Assembly (NCBI GenBank): GCA_004556545.1
Contig: SFGO01000015.1
Span: 1-46,790 of the forward strand
From: Clostridiales bacterium
GTDB lineage: Bacteria; Bacillota; Clostridia; Christensenellales; Aristaeellaceae
Reading direction: 5' to 3'
DNA: 46,790 nt
Both the position numbers and the translations under genes were made by a program. Under the pieces are notes generated by a model that searched no databases, was not told the origin of the DNA, and was given only the letters and a program-made list of their open reading frames with translations. Shown here piece by piece: positions 17,974 to 27,362 of the stretch (the stretch's first letter is position 1; every line of letters begins with the position of its first letter).

Positions 17974-18918
17974 ATGGAGACCGTTGGGCGTTTCGCTCCG
18001 TCCCCCAGCGGGCGGCTGCATCTGGGAAATCTTCTGTGCGCCCTGCTGGTGTGGCTCTCCGCCAGACAAAAGGACGGCCGGGTCCTGCTTCGGGTGGAGG
18101 ATCTGGATACCGCCCGCTGTCCCCGGAGGTACAGTGAGCAGATGGAGCGGGATCTCCAATGGCTGGGGCTGGATTGGGACATCGGCCCCGGAAGAGATAA
18201 CGGCACCGGCCCCTATTACCAGAGCCAGCGGACGGAGATCTACCAAGCGGCACTGGAAACGCTGCGGGAAAAGGGCCTTGTTTATCCCTGCTTCTGTACC
18301 CGGGCGGAACTTCACGCTGCCTCTGCCCCCCACCGGGAGGACGGGCAGGTGGTCTATGCCGGGACCTGCCGCCGTCTCACCGCAGCGGAGATCGCGGAAA
18401 AAAGCAAAAACCGCGCCCCAGCTCTCCGGCTGATAACGCCGGAGGAGCGTTGGGACTTTACAGACGGCCACATGGGCCGATACGAGGAAAATCTGGCGGC
18501 AGACTGCGGGGATTTTCTGCTGCGGCGGTCCGACGGGATGTTCGCCTACCAGTTAGCTGTGGTGGTGGATGACGCCGCCATGGGCGTGACGGAGGTGGTG
18601 CGGGGCGCTGACCTGCTGGACTCTACCCCCCGCCAGCTGTACCTCTATTATCTGTTGGGCCTGACGCCGCCGGTTTTCTACCATTTCCCCCTGCTGCTGA
18701 CGGCGGAGGGGCGCCGCCTTTCCAAGCGGGACGGCGCCGTGGGACTGGACAGCTTGCAGGACAGGCTGCCCCCGGAGGAAATTTTGGGACGGTTGGCGTT
18801 CTTAGCAGGGTTCAATCCCTCTGCCGCGCCGAAAACGGCGGCGGAGCTGCTGGCGGACTTCGCGTGGGAGAAGGTACCGCGTCAGGATATCCGGATCCCG
18901 GCAGGACTTTTCTGTTAA
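17974..18918 (+). CDS. gluQ: Glutamyl-Q tRNA(Asp) synthetase
   Basis: A 314-residue paralogue of the glutamyl-tRNA synthetase catalytic domain without the anticodon-binding half. It charges glutamate onto queuosine of tRNA-Asp (YadB/GluQ-RS). It has a HIGH-like motif PSPSGRLHLGN, the VEDLDTARC segment, a Cys-rich CFCTRAELH insert with Cys later (AGTCRRL) for zinc, and the KMSKS-like RLSKRDGAVG. GAAAGGAGG precedes the ATG. It is unrelated to its Trk neighbours, which have their own promoter. Confidence 0.92.
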   Translation: METVGRFAPSPSGRLHLGNLLCALLVWLSARQKDGRVLLRVEDLDTARCPRRYSEQMERDLQWLGLDWDIGPGRDNGTGPYYQSQRTEIYQAALETLREKGLVYPCFCTRAELHAASAPHREDGQVVYAGTCRRLTAAEIAEKSKNRAPALRLITPEERWDFTDGHMGRYEENLAADCGDFLLRRSDGMFAYQLAVVVDDAAMGVTEVVRGADLLDSTPRQLYLYYLLGLTPPVFYHFPLLLTAEGRRLSKRDGAVGLDSLQDRLPPEEILGRLAFLAGFNPSAAPKTAAELLADFAWEKVPRQDIRIPAGLFC

Positions 18919-18934
18919 GGTTTTTCAAAACGGC

Positions 18935-18963
18935 TTGTTTTGGCGGCGAAGCCGCGATAGGAT
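18935..18963 (+). promoter_or_regulatory. Possible promoter of trkA-trkH
   Basis: TTGTTT (18935-18940), 17-bp spacer, TAGGAT (18958-18963). The spacer and leader hold two small hairpins (GCGGC-GAA-GCCGC and GGCGC-AAT-GCGCC). No c-di-AMP riboswitch was recognised. Confidence 0.5.
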
Positions 18964-19008
18964 CATATGGAACCAGTGGGACGGCGCAATGCGCCGGAAA
19001 GGAGCACT

Positions 19009-20376
19009 ATGCGGATCATTGTTGTGGGCGCGGGTAAGGTAGGCACCAGCCTGACCGCCCAGCTTATCCGGGAGCACCGGGTCACGGTCATCGACCAGGA
19101 ACCCAAGCTCATAGAAAATATCATCAATGTCTATGACGTTATGGGCGTCTGCGGCAACGGAGCCAGCTATGAGGTCCAGAAGGAGGCGGAGGTAGGCAAG
19201 GCGGATCTGCTGATCGCCACCACCTCCAGCGACGAGATCAATATTCTGGCCTGCCTGGTGGCGAAAAAGCTGGGCGTGGCCCACACCATCGCCCGCATCC
19301 GCAACCCGGAGTACGAGACGCAGCTCCGCTTCATGCGGGGCGAGCTGGGCCTCACCATGTCCATCAATCCAGAGAAGGCAGCGGCCCACGAGATCGCCCG
19401 TGTGCTGCGGTTCCCGGCGGCCATGAAGCTGGAATCCTTCTCAAAGGGCCGCTTAGAACTGGTGGAATACCGACTGCCGGAGGGATCCGCCCTGGACGGC
19501 GTGCGGCTGCTGGACATTTACCGGAACGCCCGGGCCAGAGTTCTGATCTGTGCCGTGTCCCGGAAGGGACAGACCACCATTCCCTCCGGTGATTTTGAGC
19601 TCAAGACTGGAGACAAGATTTATGTCACCGCTGCGCCGGAGCATCTGTCCGCATTCTTCCAGTATCTGGGCGTTTTCAGAAAGAAGGCGTCTACGGTAAT
19701 GATCGTGGGCGCCAGTAAAATGTGCTACTATCTGGCGGACGAGCTGTTGCACATGGGCATGAGCGTGAAGATCGTCGATCAGAGCGAGGCCCGCTGCGCC
19801 CAGATGAGCGAGCAGCTGCCCCGGGCACTGGTCATTATGGGAGATGGCACCGACAGTGAGCTGCTGGCGGAAGAGGGCATCGACCGCACAGACGCGTTCG
19901 TGGCCCTGACGGGGCTTGATGAGGCCAATATCCTCATGGCCATGTGTGCCTCCCGGCAGACGGAGCAGTGCAAGGTGGTGGCGAAGATCAACCGCCGGTC
20001 CCTGATGGATCTGGTCAGCAGTGAAGGAATCATTGACAGCGTGGTTTCTGCCCGGGACGTGACCACGGAGCTGATCGTGCAGTATGTCCGGGCCATGGAG
20101 GGCGCCGCCGGTTCTCAGATCAAGACCCTTCACCGATTGGTGGAGGGCGCGGTGGAGGCCCTGGAATTCCATGTGGACCGAGACCCCGATCTGGTGAACG
20201 TGCCGCTGCGGGAGCTGAAGCTGCGGAGCGGTGTCCTGATCGCGGGCATCGTCCGGCGGGACGGCGAGATCGTCATTCCCGGCGGTAACGATACCATTCG
20301 GGCCGGGGACGATGTGATCGTGGTCACCCAGGACACGGCCTTACAGGAGCTGCGGGATATTCTGCGGCAGGGATAA
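19009..20376 (+). CDS. trkA: Trk system potassium uptake regulator TrkA
   Basis: A 455-residue cytosolic gating subunit of the Trk potassium channel. It is a tandem RCK protein. The first Rossmann NAD-binding half starts MRIIVVGAGKVGTSL with the acidic end VIDQEP, followed by an RCK_C domain. The second half starts VMIVGASKMCYYLADEL with a second RCK_C at the end. The ATG at 19009 has GAAAGGAG upstream; an in-frame ATG at 18967 lacks support. It precedes trkH by 11 bp in an operon. Confidence 0.94.
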   Translation: MRIIVVGAGKVGTSLTAQLIREHRVTVIDQEPKLIENIINVYDVMGVCGNGASYEVQKEAEVGKADLLIATTSSDEINILACLVAKKLGVAHTIARIRNPEYETQLRFMRGELGLTMSINPEKAAAHEIARVLRFPAAMKLESFSKGRLELVEYRLPEGSALDGVRLLDIYRNARARVLICAVSRKGQTTIPSGDFELKTGDKIYVTAAPEHLSAFFQYLGVFRKKASTVMIVGASKMCYYLADELLHMGMSVKIVDQSEARCAQMSEQLPRALVIMGDGTDSELLAEEGIDRTDAFVALTGLDEANILMAMCASRQTEQCKVVAKINRRSLMDLVSSEGIIDSVVSARDVTTELIVQYVRAMEGAAGSQIKTLHRLVEGAVEALEFHVDRDPDLVNVPLRELKLRSGVLIAGIVRRDGEIVIPGGNDTIRAGDDVIVVTQDTALQELRDILRQG

Positions 20377-20387
20377 GAGGGTAGACT

Positions 20388-21854
20388 ATGAACACACGAA
20401 TGATCGGCTTTTTGCTGGGGCGGATTCTGATGGTGGAGGCGGGGCTGCTGGCCCTGCCGCTGCTGACGGCACTGCTGTACGGGGAACCCCTGATGCCGTG
20501 GCTGGCTACCATGCTGGTTTTGGCGGCCATCGGCTGGGGGCTGAGCCTGCGGAAGCCGGAACGCACCGCACTCTATGCCAAGGACGGCTTTGCCGCCGTG
20601 GCGCTGGTGTGGCTGCTGATGTCCGCTTTTGGTGCATTGCCCTTTGTGCTCTCCGGGGACATTCCCAACTATATAGACGCTTTTTTTGAAACGGTCTCCG
20701 GCTTTACCACCACAGGCGCCTCGATCCTGACGGCGGTGGAGCCCCTCAGCCGGGGCGGCCTGTTGTGGCGCAGCTTTACCCATTGGGTTGGCGGCATGGG
20801 CGTGCTGGTGTTCGTCATGGCGATCCTGCCCATGAGCGACGGTCACACCATGCATATCCTCCGGGCAGAGATGCCGGGACCTACGGCGGGCAAGCTGGTC
20901 AGCCGCATGAGCGATACCGCCAAGATTCTCTATGGTATGTATTTTGTCATGACGCTGGTGATGATCGGACTGCTGCTTCTGGGCGGCATGGATCTTTTCG
21001 ATGCCAGCGTTCACGCCTTCGGCACTGCCGGCACCGGCGGCTTTTCCAGCCGGAACGCCAGCGTGGGAGCCTACAACAGCGCATATATCGACATTGTCAC
21101 CGGTATCGGGATGCTGGCCTTCGGCATCAACTTCAATCTGTATTACTTCCTGCTGATGCGCCGCTTCCGGGACGTGGCAAAGTCCGAGGAACTGTGGGCG
21201 TATCTGGGCATCGTGGCCTTTTCCACCGTTACCATCGCGGCCAATATCCGCCATCTGTACGGCGCGGTGGGGACTTCTCTGCGCCACGCCTTTTTCCAGG
21301 TGTCCTCCATCATCACCACCACAGGCTATGCCACGGTGGATTTTGACCAGTGGCCTGGCTATGCCAAGACGGTGCTTGTGCTGCTGATGTTCGTGGGCGG
21401 CTGCGCCGGGTCCACCGGCGGCGGTCTGAAGGTCACCCGTGTGGTGACGTTGGTGAAGGCTGCCTTTATGGATATGCGGAAAATGATCCACCCCAACGCC
21501 GTTGTCAACGTGCGGATGGAGGGCCGGGCCATGCCGGAGAAGCAGGTCCGGGGCGTACAGGCCTATTTCTCTGTATATATGCTGCTGTACGCGGTGTCCT
21601 GGCTGCTGCTGAGTCTGAACGGCTTTGACCTGCTGTCCACCTTCACGGCGCTGAGCGCCTGTATCAACAACATCGGTCCCGGCTTAGGCATGGTAGGCCC
21701 CACGGGGAACTTCTCCGCCTTTGCGCCTTGGGCCAAGCTGCTGCTGAGCTTTGATATGCTGGCGGGCCGGTTGGAGATCTTCCCCATGCTGCTGCTGTTC
21801 GTGCCCTCCACCTGGCGGGGGAACCGTCTGCGGCGCTGGGAAAAGCGGAATTGA
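20388..21854 (+). CDS. trkH: Trk system potassium uptake protein TrkH
   Basis: A 488-residue polytopic membrane channel subunit that works with TrkA. Four pore-loop repeats carry the selectivity-filter glycines: SGFTTTGASI, FGTAGTGGFSS, SSIITTTGYATV and ACINNIGPGLG. The length is usual for the family. It is closed by a strong terminator. Together with trkA this gives a complete potassium uptake system. Confidence 0.95.
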   Translation: MNTRMIGFLLGRILMVEAGLLALPLLTALLYGEPLMPWLATMLVLAAIGWGLSLRKPERTALYAKDGFAAVALVWLLMSAFGALPFVLSGDIPNYIDAFFETVSGFTTTGASILTAVEPLSRGGLLWRSFTHWVGGMGVLVFVMAILPMSDGHTMHILRAEMPGPTAGKLVSRMSDTAKILYGMYFVMTLVMIGLLLLGGMDLFDASVHAFGTAGTGGFSSRNASVGAYNSAYIDIVTGIGMLAFGINFNLYYFLLMRRFRDVAKSEELWAYLGIVAFSTVTIAANIRHLYGAVGTSLRHAFFQVSSIITTTGYATVDFDQWPGYAKTVLVLLMFVGGCAGSTGGGLKVTRVVTLVKAAFMDMRKMIHPNAVVNVRMEGRAMPEKQVRGVQAYFSVYMLLYAVSWLLLSLNGFDLLSTFTALSACINNIGPGLGMVGPTGNFSAFAPWAKLLLSFDMLAGRLEIFPMLLLFVPSTWRGNRLRRWEKRN

Positions 21855-21866
21855 ATATCACATAAA

Positions 21867-21903
21867 AACCGGGAGAGGACAAGTCCTCTCCCGGTTGGTT
21901 TTT
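21867..21903 (+). terminator. Terminator of trkA-trkH
   Basis: A perfect 14-bp stem (21867-21880 with 21883-21896) followed by GGTTTTTC. It may work in both directions because gdhA converges from the right. Confidence 0.9.
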
Positions 21904-21932
21904 CAATGAAATTCTTAAAAGAGTACGTGGGC

Positions 21933-23282
21933 TCACACCACGCCCTGTGCGATCATGGCCTCGGAGACCTTCTTGAAGCCCGCCAGGTTGGCGCCGGCCA
22001 CCAGATTGCCTTCCATGCCGTATTCCTTGGCGGCGTTGTTGATATTGTGGAAGATGTTCACCATGATGCCCTGAAGCTTGGCGTCCACTTCCTCAAAGGT
22101 CCAGGAGTAGCGCATGGAGTTCTGGCTCATCTCCAGCGCGCTGACTGCCACGCCGCCGGCGTTGGCTGCCTTGGCCGGAGCGAACAGCAGACCGGCCTTC
22201 TGGAAGATGGCGATGGCCTCGGGAGTGGAGGGCATATTGGCACCCTCGGCTACCGCCATGGCGCCGCCCTTAACGATCTCCTCCGCCTCGGCAGCGGTGA
22301 TCTCATTCTGAGTGGCGCAGGGCAGGGCGATGTCGCAGGGGATGGTCCAGATGCCGCGGAAGCCCTCGGTATAGGTGCTGCCGGGGACCTGAGCGGCGTA
22401 TTCCTTGATGCGGCCCCGCTTCACCAGCTTGATGTCCTTGATGATATCCAGCTTGATGCCGTCGGGATCGTGGATATAGCCGTTGGAATCGCTCATGGCC
22501 ACCACCTTGGCGCCCAGGGCGGTGGCCTTCTCACAAGCGAAGATAGCCACGTTGCCGCTGCCGGAGATCACCACGGTTTTCCCGGAAAAGCTGTCATTTT
22601 TCAGGGTCTTGAGCATTTCGGCGGTGAGGTAGCACAGGCCGTAGCCGGTGGCCTCGGTCCGGGTGAGAGAACCGCCGAAGGTCAGGCCCTTGCCGGTGAG
22701 CACAGCGGCCTCGCTGGCGTTTTTCAGCCGCTTGTACTGGCCGAAGAGATAGCCGATCTCCCGGGCACCCACGCCGATATCACCGGCGGGCACATCGGTA
22801 AACTGGCCGATGTGGCGGTACAGCTCCGACATAAAGCTCTGGCAGAAGCGCATGACCTCGGCGTCAGATTTGCCCTTGGGGTCAAAGTCGCTGCCGCCCT
22901 TGCCGCCGCCGATGGGCAGGCCGGTGAGGCTGTTTTTCAAGATCTGCTCAAAGCCTAAGAATTTCAGGATGGACAGGTTCACCGTGGGGTGGAACCGCAG
23001 GCCGCCCTTGTAGGGGCCGATGGCGGAGTTGAACTGTACCCGGTAGCCACGGTTCACATGGACCTGACCGGCATCATCAGTCCAGGGCACCCGGAAGGTG
23101 ACGACACGCTCCGGCTCCACGAACCGTTCCAAAATGCCGTTCTTCTCCAACTCGGGGCGGCGTTCCACCATGGGCTCCAGGCCCTCCAGAACTTCATAGA
23201 CCGCCTGATGAAACTCCTTCTGATCCGGGTCACGGGCCAGGATCTGCTCATAGACGCGCTTGCAGTATTCATTGTTCAGCAT
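21933..23282 (-). CDS. gdhA: NADP-dependent glutamate dehydrogenase
   Basis: A 449-residue hexameric-type glutamate dehydrogenase, the usual length of the 450-residue class. It interconverts 2-oxoglutarate plus ammonia and glutamate. PIGGGKGGSDFDPKGKS carries active-site Lys residues, and VVISGSGNVAIFACEKA is the Rossmann dinucleotide site. Cofactor preference is inferred from the family. The ATG at 23282 has AAAGGAG upstream; a TTG at 23300 lies inside that site and is rejected. It is monocistronic. Confidence 0.93.
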   Translation of the reverse strand: MLNNEYCKRVYEQILARDPDQKEFHQAVYEVLEGLEPMVERRPELEKNGILERFVEPERVVTFRVPWTDDAGQVHVNRGYRVQFNSAIGPYKGGLRFHPTVNLSILKFLGFEQILKNSLTGLPIGGGKGGSDFDPKGKSDAEVMRFCQSFMSELYRHIGQFTDVPAGDIGVGAREIGYLFGQYKRLKNASEAAVLTGKGLTFGGSLTRTEATGYGLCYLTAEMLKTLKNDSFSGKTVVISGSGNVAIFACEKATALGAKVVAMSDSNGYIHDPDGIKLDIIKDIKLVKRGRIKEYAAQVPGSTYTEGFRGIWTIPCDIALPCATQNEITAAEAEEIVKGGAMAVAEGANMPSTPEAIAIFQKAGLLFAPAKAANAGGVAVSALEMSQNSMRYSWTFEEVDAKLQGIMVNIFHNINNAAKEYGMEGNLVAGANLAGFKKVSEAMIAQGVV

Positions 23283-23421
23283 GGGATAGGCTCCTTTCAA
23301 ATTCTCTGTGCCGGAGGAAATTTTATGCTTTATCTTATCAAATCACAGTTCAGCCGTCCAGTGTATTTTTAAACAAATATGAAAGTTTTACGGGCTGTTC
23401 CTGCAAAAAATGACGAGAGAA

Positions 23422-23457
23422 GATCCTCTGCTGTTCCGGGAAGAACAGCAGAGGATC
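23422..23457. terminator. Hairpin between the TIGR04255-like gene and gdhA
   Basis: A perfect 15-bp stem (23422-23436 with 23443-23457) with loop CGGGAA. Its position suggests it ends the minus-strand gene at 23491. The T-rich tract follows only after about 10 nt on either strand, so it is a weak or bidirectional terminator. Confidence 0.7.
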
Positions 23458-23490
23458 AAATCGTTTTTCTGTCAAAAACACGGAAGCGGC

Positions 23491-24267
23491 TTACCGGCCC
23501 ATGGCATCCCGCAGACGGTCGGTGATGGCCCCCTCGAATACCCGGGAGGAGTGACCGTGGAGGGTTTCTAGCGCGGCGGCGGCCAGACCGCAGGCGGTGT
23601 TGCCGCCCATGGAGAGGTCCATGTCGAAAATGAACTTCACCTCCGGGTCCTGAGGCGCGTTGGGAATGTTGGTCTTCAAGCGGCCGATACCGGCGTGGAT
23701 CTTGGCGGTGCAGCTGGAATCCAGCTTGAACTGCGTGTCGCAGGCGCAGTTGACGACCCGGTCCTCCGACAGATCGGCTTCCGCCATGGGGCCCAGATAG
23801 GCCGGAGTGAACAGTTCCCGCCAGGAGACATCCTCCAGATCGAGGGTGGTGCGGGAGACGATGTTGAGATACCGCAGGCCTACCCGCTGAAAATAGGCGG
23901 GCTTATAGAGCTGGATGAACGCCGCCAGAGGCTTATCCAGCATCCGGGCAAATTCCTCCCAGCCGGGGTAGGACAGCGTGGACAGGGCGATGAAGTCCTT
24001 GGTGAGATTCAGCTTCCATCTGCCGTCCTGAGAGAGGAAGTGGTAGTTGGTGACGGGAGGCTGAGGCTCTGGCTTACCGTTGACGATCTGGGGAGGCAGA
24101 ACGTCCTGCTTCCGGGCGTACTGAGGAAAATCCTCCCGGATACGCTCCTGAAAATCGGCAGGCTCCACATTGTTGATGGAGAGAATGGTGGGAAAGCGCA
24201 GCTGGCAGATGACCTCGTGGGCCAGCGTTTTTTCATAGTGGGTGCGGGGACGGTCGGAAAACAGCAT
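23491..24267 (-). CDS. TIGR04255 family protein
   Basis: A 258-residue soluble protein resembling the TIGR04255 family. Features are an N-terminal strand of the type EVICQLRFPT, the mid-region YFQRVGLRYLNIV, and a C-terminal barrel-like half. The function is unknown. There is no signal peptide or membrane segment. AAAGGAG precedes the ATG, and a clear promoter lies upstream. It stands alone between gdhA and the SleB-like gene. The family assignment is from pattern memory and is moderately sure. Confidence 0.7.
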   Translation of the reverse strand: MLFSDRPRTHYEKTLAHEVICQLRFPTILSINNVEPADFQERIREDFPQYARKQDVLPPQIVNGKPEPQPPVTNYHFLSQDGRWKLNLTKDFIALSTLSYPGWEEFARMLDKPLAAFIQLYKPAYFQRVGLRYLNIVSRTTLDLEDVSWRELFTPAYLGPMAEADLSEDRVVNCACDTQFKLDSSCTAKIHAGIGRLKTNIPNAPQDPEVKFIFDMDLSMGGNTACGLAAAALETLHGHSSRVFEGAITDRLRDAMGR

Positions 24268-24305
24268 AAAAACAGCTCCTTTGCATGAACTATTTGATGG
24301 TTCTT

Positions 24306-24334
24306 ATTGTAGCCCCGCCGGGGAGAAAAGTCAA
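24306..24334 (-). promoter_or_regulatory. Promoter of the TIGR04255-like gene
   Basis: On the minus strand: TTGACT (24334-24329), 17-bp spacer, TACAAT (24311-24306). Confidence 0.75.
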
Positions 24335-24408
24335 CGTTCGGCGGCGGTGGAAACACAGTCCTGCGTGCCCGGTTGGAATTCTCTGCCGTAGTTTCCAGGT
24401 ATTGAGGG

Positions 24409-24438
24409 TTGTTTCCTGTTGGTGGGTTCCGCTACAAT
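24409..24438 (+). promoter_or_regulatory. Promoter of the SleB-like hydrolase gene
   Basis: TTGTTT (24409-24414), 18-bp spacer, TACAAT (24433-24438). A sporulation sigma factor might be expected for such a gene, but this match is of the vegetative type. Confidence 0.5.
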
Positions 24439-24480
24439 AAAGTTACAAAACGGTTACAAAAAGGAAAGGACGGAACAACC

Positions 24481-25278
24481 ATGAAACGACAAGCCTGCAA
24501 GCGTCTGCTGACCGCTGCGGTCCTCTGTGCAGCACTGACGGTCCCCACCAGAGCTGTCCGACGGAGCGTACCGGTGCAGATCGACGGGAATCCTATCGCC
24601 GTGTCCGCCTATGTGGAGCGGGGCGTGACCTATGTGCCCCTCCGGGCCTTGCTGAATACGATGGGGGCGTGGGACGTCTGGTGGGACGAAGCCACGGGCC
24701 GGGCCGCAGCTGCCTCTGATGACACCCACCTTTGGGCGGACCCGGCGGCGGATACCGTCACCGTCGACGAAAAAACTGTCCGGGGCCGGGTCACGGTGGA
24801 AAACGGCGTTACCTATGTCCCTCTGCGGCTGGTGGGGGAGGCCCTTGGCTGCCAGGTAGAGTGGGACCCGTATCTGAGGGGGGCGACTGTGACCTCTCCC
24901 GGTGCGGCCTACGATGCCGGGGAATTGTACTGGCTGTCCCGGATCATCTGCGCCGAAAGCGGCGCGGAGTCAATGTCCGGGCAGATCGCCGTGGGCAACG
25001 TGATCCTGAACCGGGTCAGGAGCAGCAGCTTTCCCAATACCGTGGAGGGCGTCATTTTCGACCGGAAGGACGCAGTGCAGTTTGAGCCAGTGAGCAACGG
25101 GCGGGTCTATCTGCCGCCTACCTCACAGTCGGTGGAGGCCGCCAAGCGGGCGCTGGACGGGGAAAATGTTGTCGGCTCCGCCCTGTATTTCTACGCCCCG
25201 GCTCTATCGCAGGGGACGTGGATCAACGCCAACCGACCCTATCAGCAGACCATCGGCTGCCATCGGTTCTACCGGTGA
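24481..25278 (+). CDS. Copper-amine-oxidase-N domain / SleB-type cell-wall hydrolase
   Basis: A 265-residue exported protein. A signal peptide (residues 1-22) is followed by two copies of a stalk-like repeat, each with GVTYVPLRAL or GVTYVPLRLVGEALG. These are typical of the copper amine oxidase N-terminal domain that attaches clostridial proteins to the wall. Residues about 150-265 match Hydrolase_2 (SleB/CwlJ), beginning LSRIICAESGAES with the catalytic Glu and including GNVILNRV. Such enzymes cut spore cortex or vegetative peptidoglycan. The ATG at 24481 follows GGAAAGGA. Confidence 0.87.
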   Translation: MKRQACKRLLTAAVLCAALTVPTRAVRRSVPVQIDGNPIAVSAYVERGVTYVPLRALLNTMGAWDVWWDEATGRAAAASDDTHLWADPAADTVTVDEKTVRGRVTVENGVTYVPLRLVGEALGCQVEWDPYLRGATVTSPGAAYDAGELYWLSRIICAESGAESMSGQIAVGNVILNRVRSSSFPNTVEGVIFDRKDAVQFEPVSNGRVYLPPTSQSVEAAKRALDGENVVGSALYFYAPALSQGTWINANRPYQQTIGCHRFYR

Positions 25279-25308
25279 TACGGGACAGGAGGGTGCTTCA
25301 TATACATA

Positions 25309-25341
25309 AAAACCGGCTTCCGTTTTACGGAAGCCGGTTTT
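25309..25341. terminator. Bidirectional terminator between convergent genes
   Basis: A perfect 14-bp stem (25309-25322 with 25328-25341) flanked by an A-run on the left and a T-run on the right. It serves both the SleB-like gene (plus) and ade (minus). Confidence 0.9.
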
Positions 25342-25352
25342 TATATGACTAT

Positions 25353-27077
25353 TTAAACGTAGCTCTGGGTGGTCACATCGAACACGCCCCGGGTGGTGAT
25401 GCGGAGGGAGGGAATCACCGGCAGGGCCATGAAGCTCAGAGTCATGAAGGGATCGATGCCGGGGTTCACGCCCAGCTTGTGGGCGGCATCCTTGGCGGTT
25501 TCCAGCTTTTCGTTCACTGTGACCAGCGGCTCGTCGCTCATGATGCCGGCGATGGCCAGAGGCACCTCCGCCACGCTCTGACCGCCGTCCCACACCACGA
25601 TGCCGCCGTTCAGTTCCACTACCCGGTTGACGGCGGCGGCCATATCCGTCTCGTTGGTGCCCACCACGATGATGTTGTGAGAATCGTGGGAGATGGAGGT
25701 GGCTACCGCGCCGGATTTCAGGCCGTAGCCCTGAATGTAGCCGATGCCGATGTGATGGGTGTTCTTGTGCCGTTCCACAACGGCGATCTTCAGCACATCA
25801 TATTCCACATCGATGCGGTCAGAGTACCCGGCGTCCACCGTGGTGATCTCGCCGTCCACCATACCGATGATGCCCCGGGGACGCTTCTCGGCGAAGTCCT
25901 CGGCGGTGAGGGGCGCCACATGGAAGGTCTTGTGAGCCCGCTCCACCAGATACGGCTCGATCTCCGGAGATGGGAAATCCTGGATCTCGCCGTGATCCAC
26001 CATGAGAACGCCCTTCTTGTAGACCTGCTCGATGTTGAAGTCCTGGAAATTGTCGATAATGACGAAGTCTGCCAGATAGCCGGGGGAAATGCCGCCCCGG
26101 TTGTTCAGCAGGAAGTACCGGGCCGCGTTGTGGCAGGCCACCTTGACCGCGGTGATGGGGTCGGCCCCCAGAGAGATGGCCTTCTTCACGATATAGTCGA
26201 TGTGGCCCTTTTCCAGCAGGTCATTGGGGTGCTTATCGTCGGTGCAGAACATGCAGCGGTCGGCGTACTTGCCGGTGAGCAGGGGCATCAATGCCTCCAG
26301 ATTCCGGGCGGCAGTGCCCTCCCGGATCATGATGAACTGGCCCCGCTCCAGCTTGGCGATGGCGTCCTTCACATCATGGCACTCGTGGTCGGAGTAGACG
26401 CCGGCGGCGATGTAGGCGTTGAGGTCGTTGCCCTGAAGGTCCGGGGCGTGGCCGTCGATCTTTTTGTGGTGGGCCTGTGCCGCCACGATCTTCTCCACGG
26501 TCTGCTCGTCACCGTTGATGGCGCCCACAAAGTTCATCATCTCCGCAAGGCCCTGTACCCGGGGGTGGTCATAGAAGCTGTCGATGGCCCGATAGTCCAG
26601 AATGGCCCCGGACTCGTCCAGCGGCGTGGCGGGGACGCAGGAGGGCAGCATGAACCGCACGTCTACCGGCAGATCCTCTGTGGCCTGCAGCATATACTCG
26701 ATGCCATCGGTGCCCATGACGTTAGCGATCTCGTGGGGATCCGTTACCACCGTGGTGGTTCCGTGAGGCAGGACGGCCTTCACGAACTCCGTGGGACTGA
26801 CCAAGGAGCTTTCCAGATGAATGTGGGCATCCAGGAAACCGGGGAGAACGATCTTGCCGGTGCAGTCCACCTCAGACCGGCCTTGATAGCTTCCCATGCC
26901 CACGATCAGACCTTCCGCCACGGCAATGTCCATGGTGGACAGTTCATTGGAGAACACGTTGACAAAGGTGGCGTTTTTCAGCACCAGATCCGCAGGCTCC
27001 CGCCCGGCGGCGGCCGCGATGATCCGCTGCTTTTTCAGCAGCTTTCGGTTGATCTTTCCAGCATAGCTTTCCGGCAT
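25353..27077 (-). CDS. ade: Adenine deaminase
   Basis: A 574-residue amidohydrolase that converts adenine to hypoxanthine in purine salvage. It has the metal motif DAHIHLESS, the family segment VVTDPHEIANVMG, KIDGHAP and CTDDKHP. The length is usual for the Bacillus-type enzyme. GAAGGAGTGG precedes the ATG. It is monocistronic; no purine riboswitch was seen in its leader. Confidence 0.94.
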   Translation of the reverse strand: MPESYAGKINRKLLKKQRIIAAAAGREPADLVLKNATFVNVFSNELSTMDIAVAEGLIVGMGSYQGRSEVDCTGKIVLPGFLDAHIHLESSLVSPTEFVKAVLPHGTTTVVTDPHEIANVMGTDGIEYMLQATEDLPVDVRFMLPSCVPATPLDESGAILDYRAIDSFYDHPRVQGLAEMMNFVGAINGDEQTVEKIVAAQAHHKKIDGHAPDLQGNDLNAYIAAGVYSDHECHDVKDAIAKLERGQFIMIREGTAARNLEALMPLLTGKYADRCMFCTDDKHPNDLLEKGHIDYIVKKAISLGADPITAVKVACHNAARYFLLNNRGGISPGYLADFVIIDNFQDFNIEQVYKKGVLMVDHGEIQDFPSPEIEPYLVERAHKTFHVAPLTAEDFAEKRPRGIIGMVDGEITTVDAGYSDRIDVEYDVLKIAVVERHKNTHHIGIGYIQGYGLKSGAVATSISHDSHNIIVVGTNETDMAAAVNRVVELNGGIVVWDGGQSVAEVPLAIAGIMSDEPLVTVNEKLETAKDAAHKLGVNPGIDPFMTLSFMALPVIPSLRITTRGVFDVTTQSYV

Positions 27078-27296
27078 AGTACCACTCCTTCTATAAATTT
27101 AACAGAAATCGGAATTGCTTATAGCAGACATAACGAAATGTAATATCTATTGTTCTTGGGAGCAGTATACTTGAAAAAACCTGATTTGTCCATAGAAGAG
27201 ACGGCGGTTTCCCGCCGAAATTTTATCCGGATTTTCGGCAGAATTTGACAGGCGGGGGAAACCGGGCGTCTCAACCGGTTTTTCGCGGGAAATCCA

Positions 27297-27325
27297 TTGC
27301 GAAACAGTGGAAAAGAGGCTATAAT
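27297..27325 (+). promoter_or_regulatory. Promoter of the polA operon
   Basis: TTGCGA (27297-27302), 17-bp spacer, TATAAT (27320-27325), 38 bp before polA. The remaining divergent region between ade and polA (27078-27296) shows no gene. Confidence 0.8.
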
Positions 27326-27362
27326 AAACTTAACTATGTCAAAAAAATCCGGAGGTTTTTCC

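Noticed and set aside
18919..19008. c-di-AMP riboswitch before trkA
   Set aside because: Only two small hairpins are present; the conserved ydaO elements are absent and the leader is too short.
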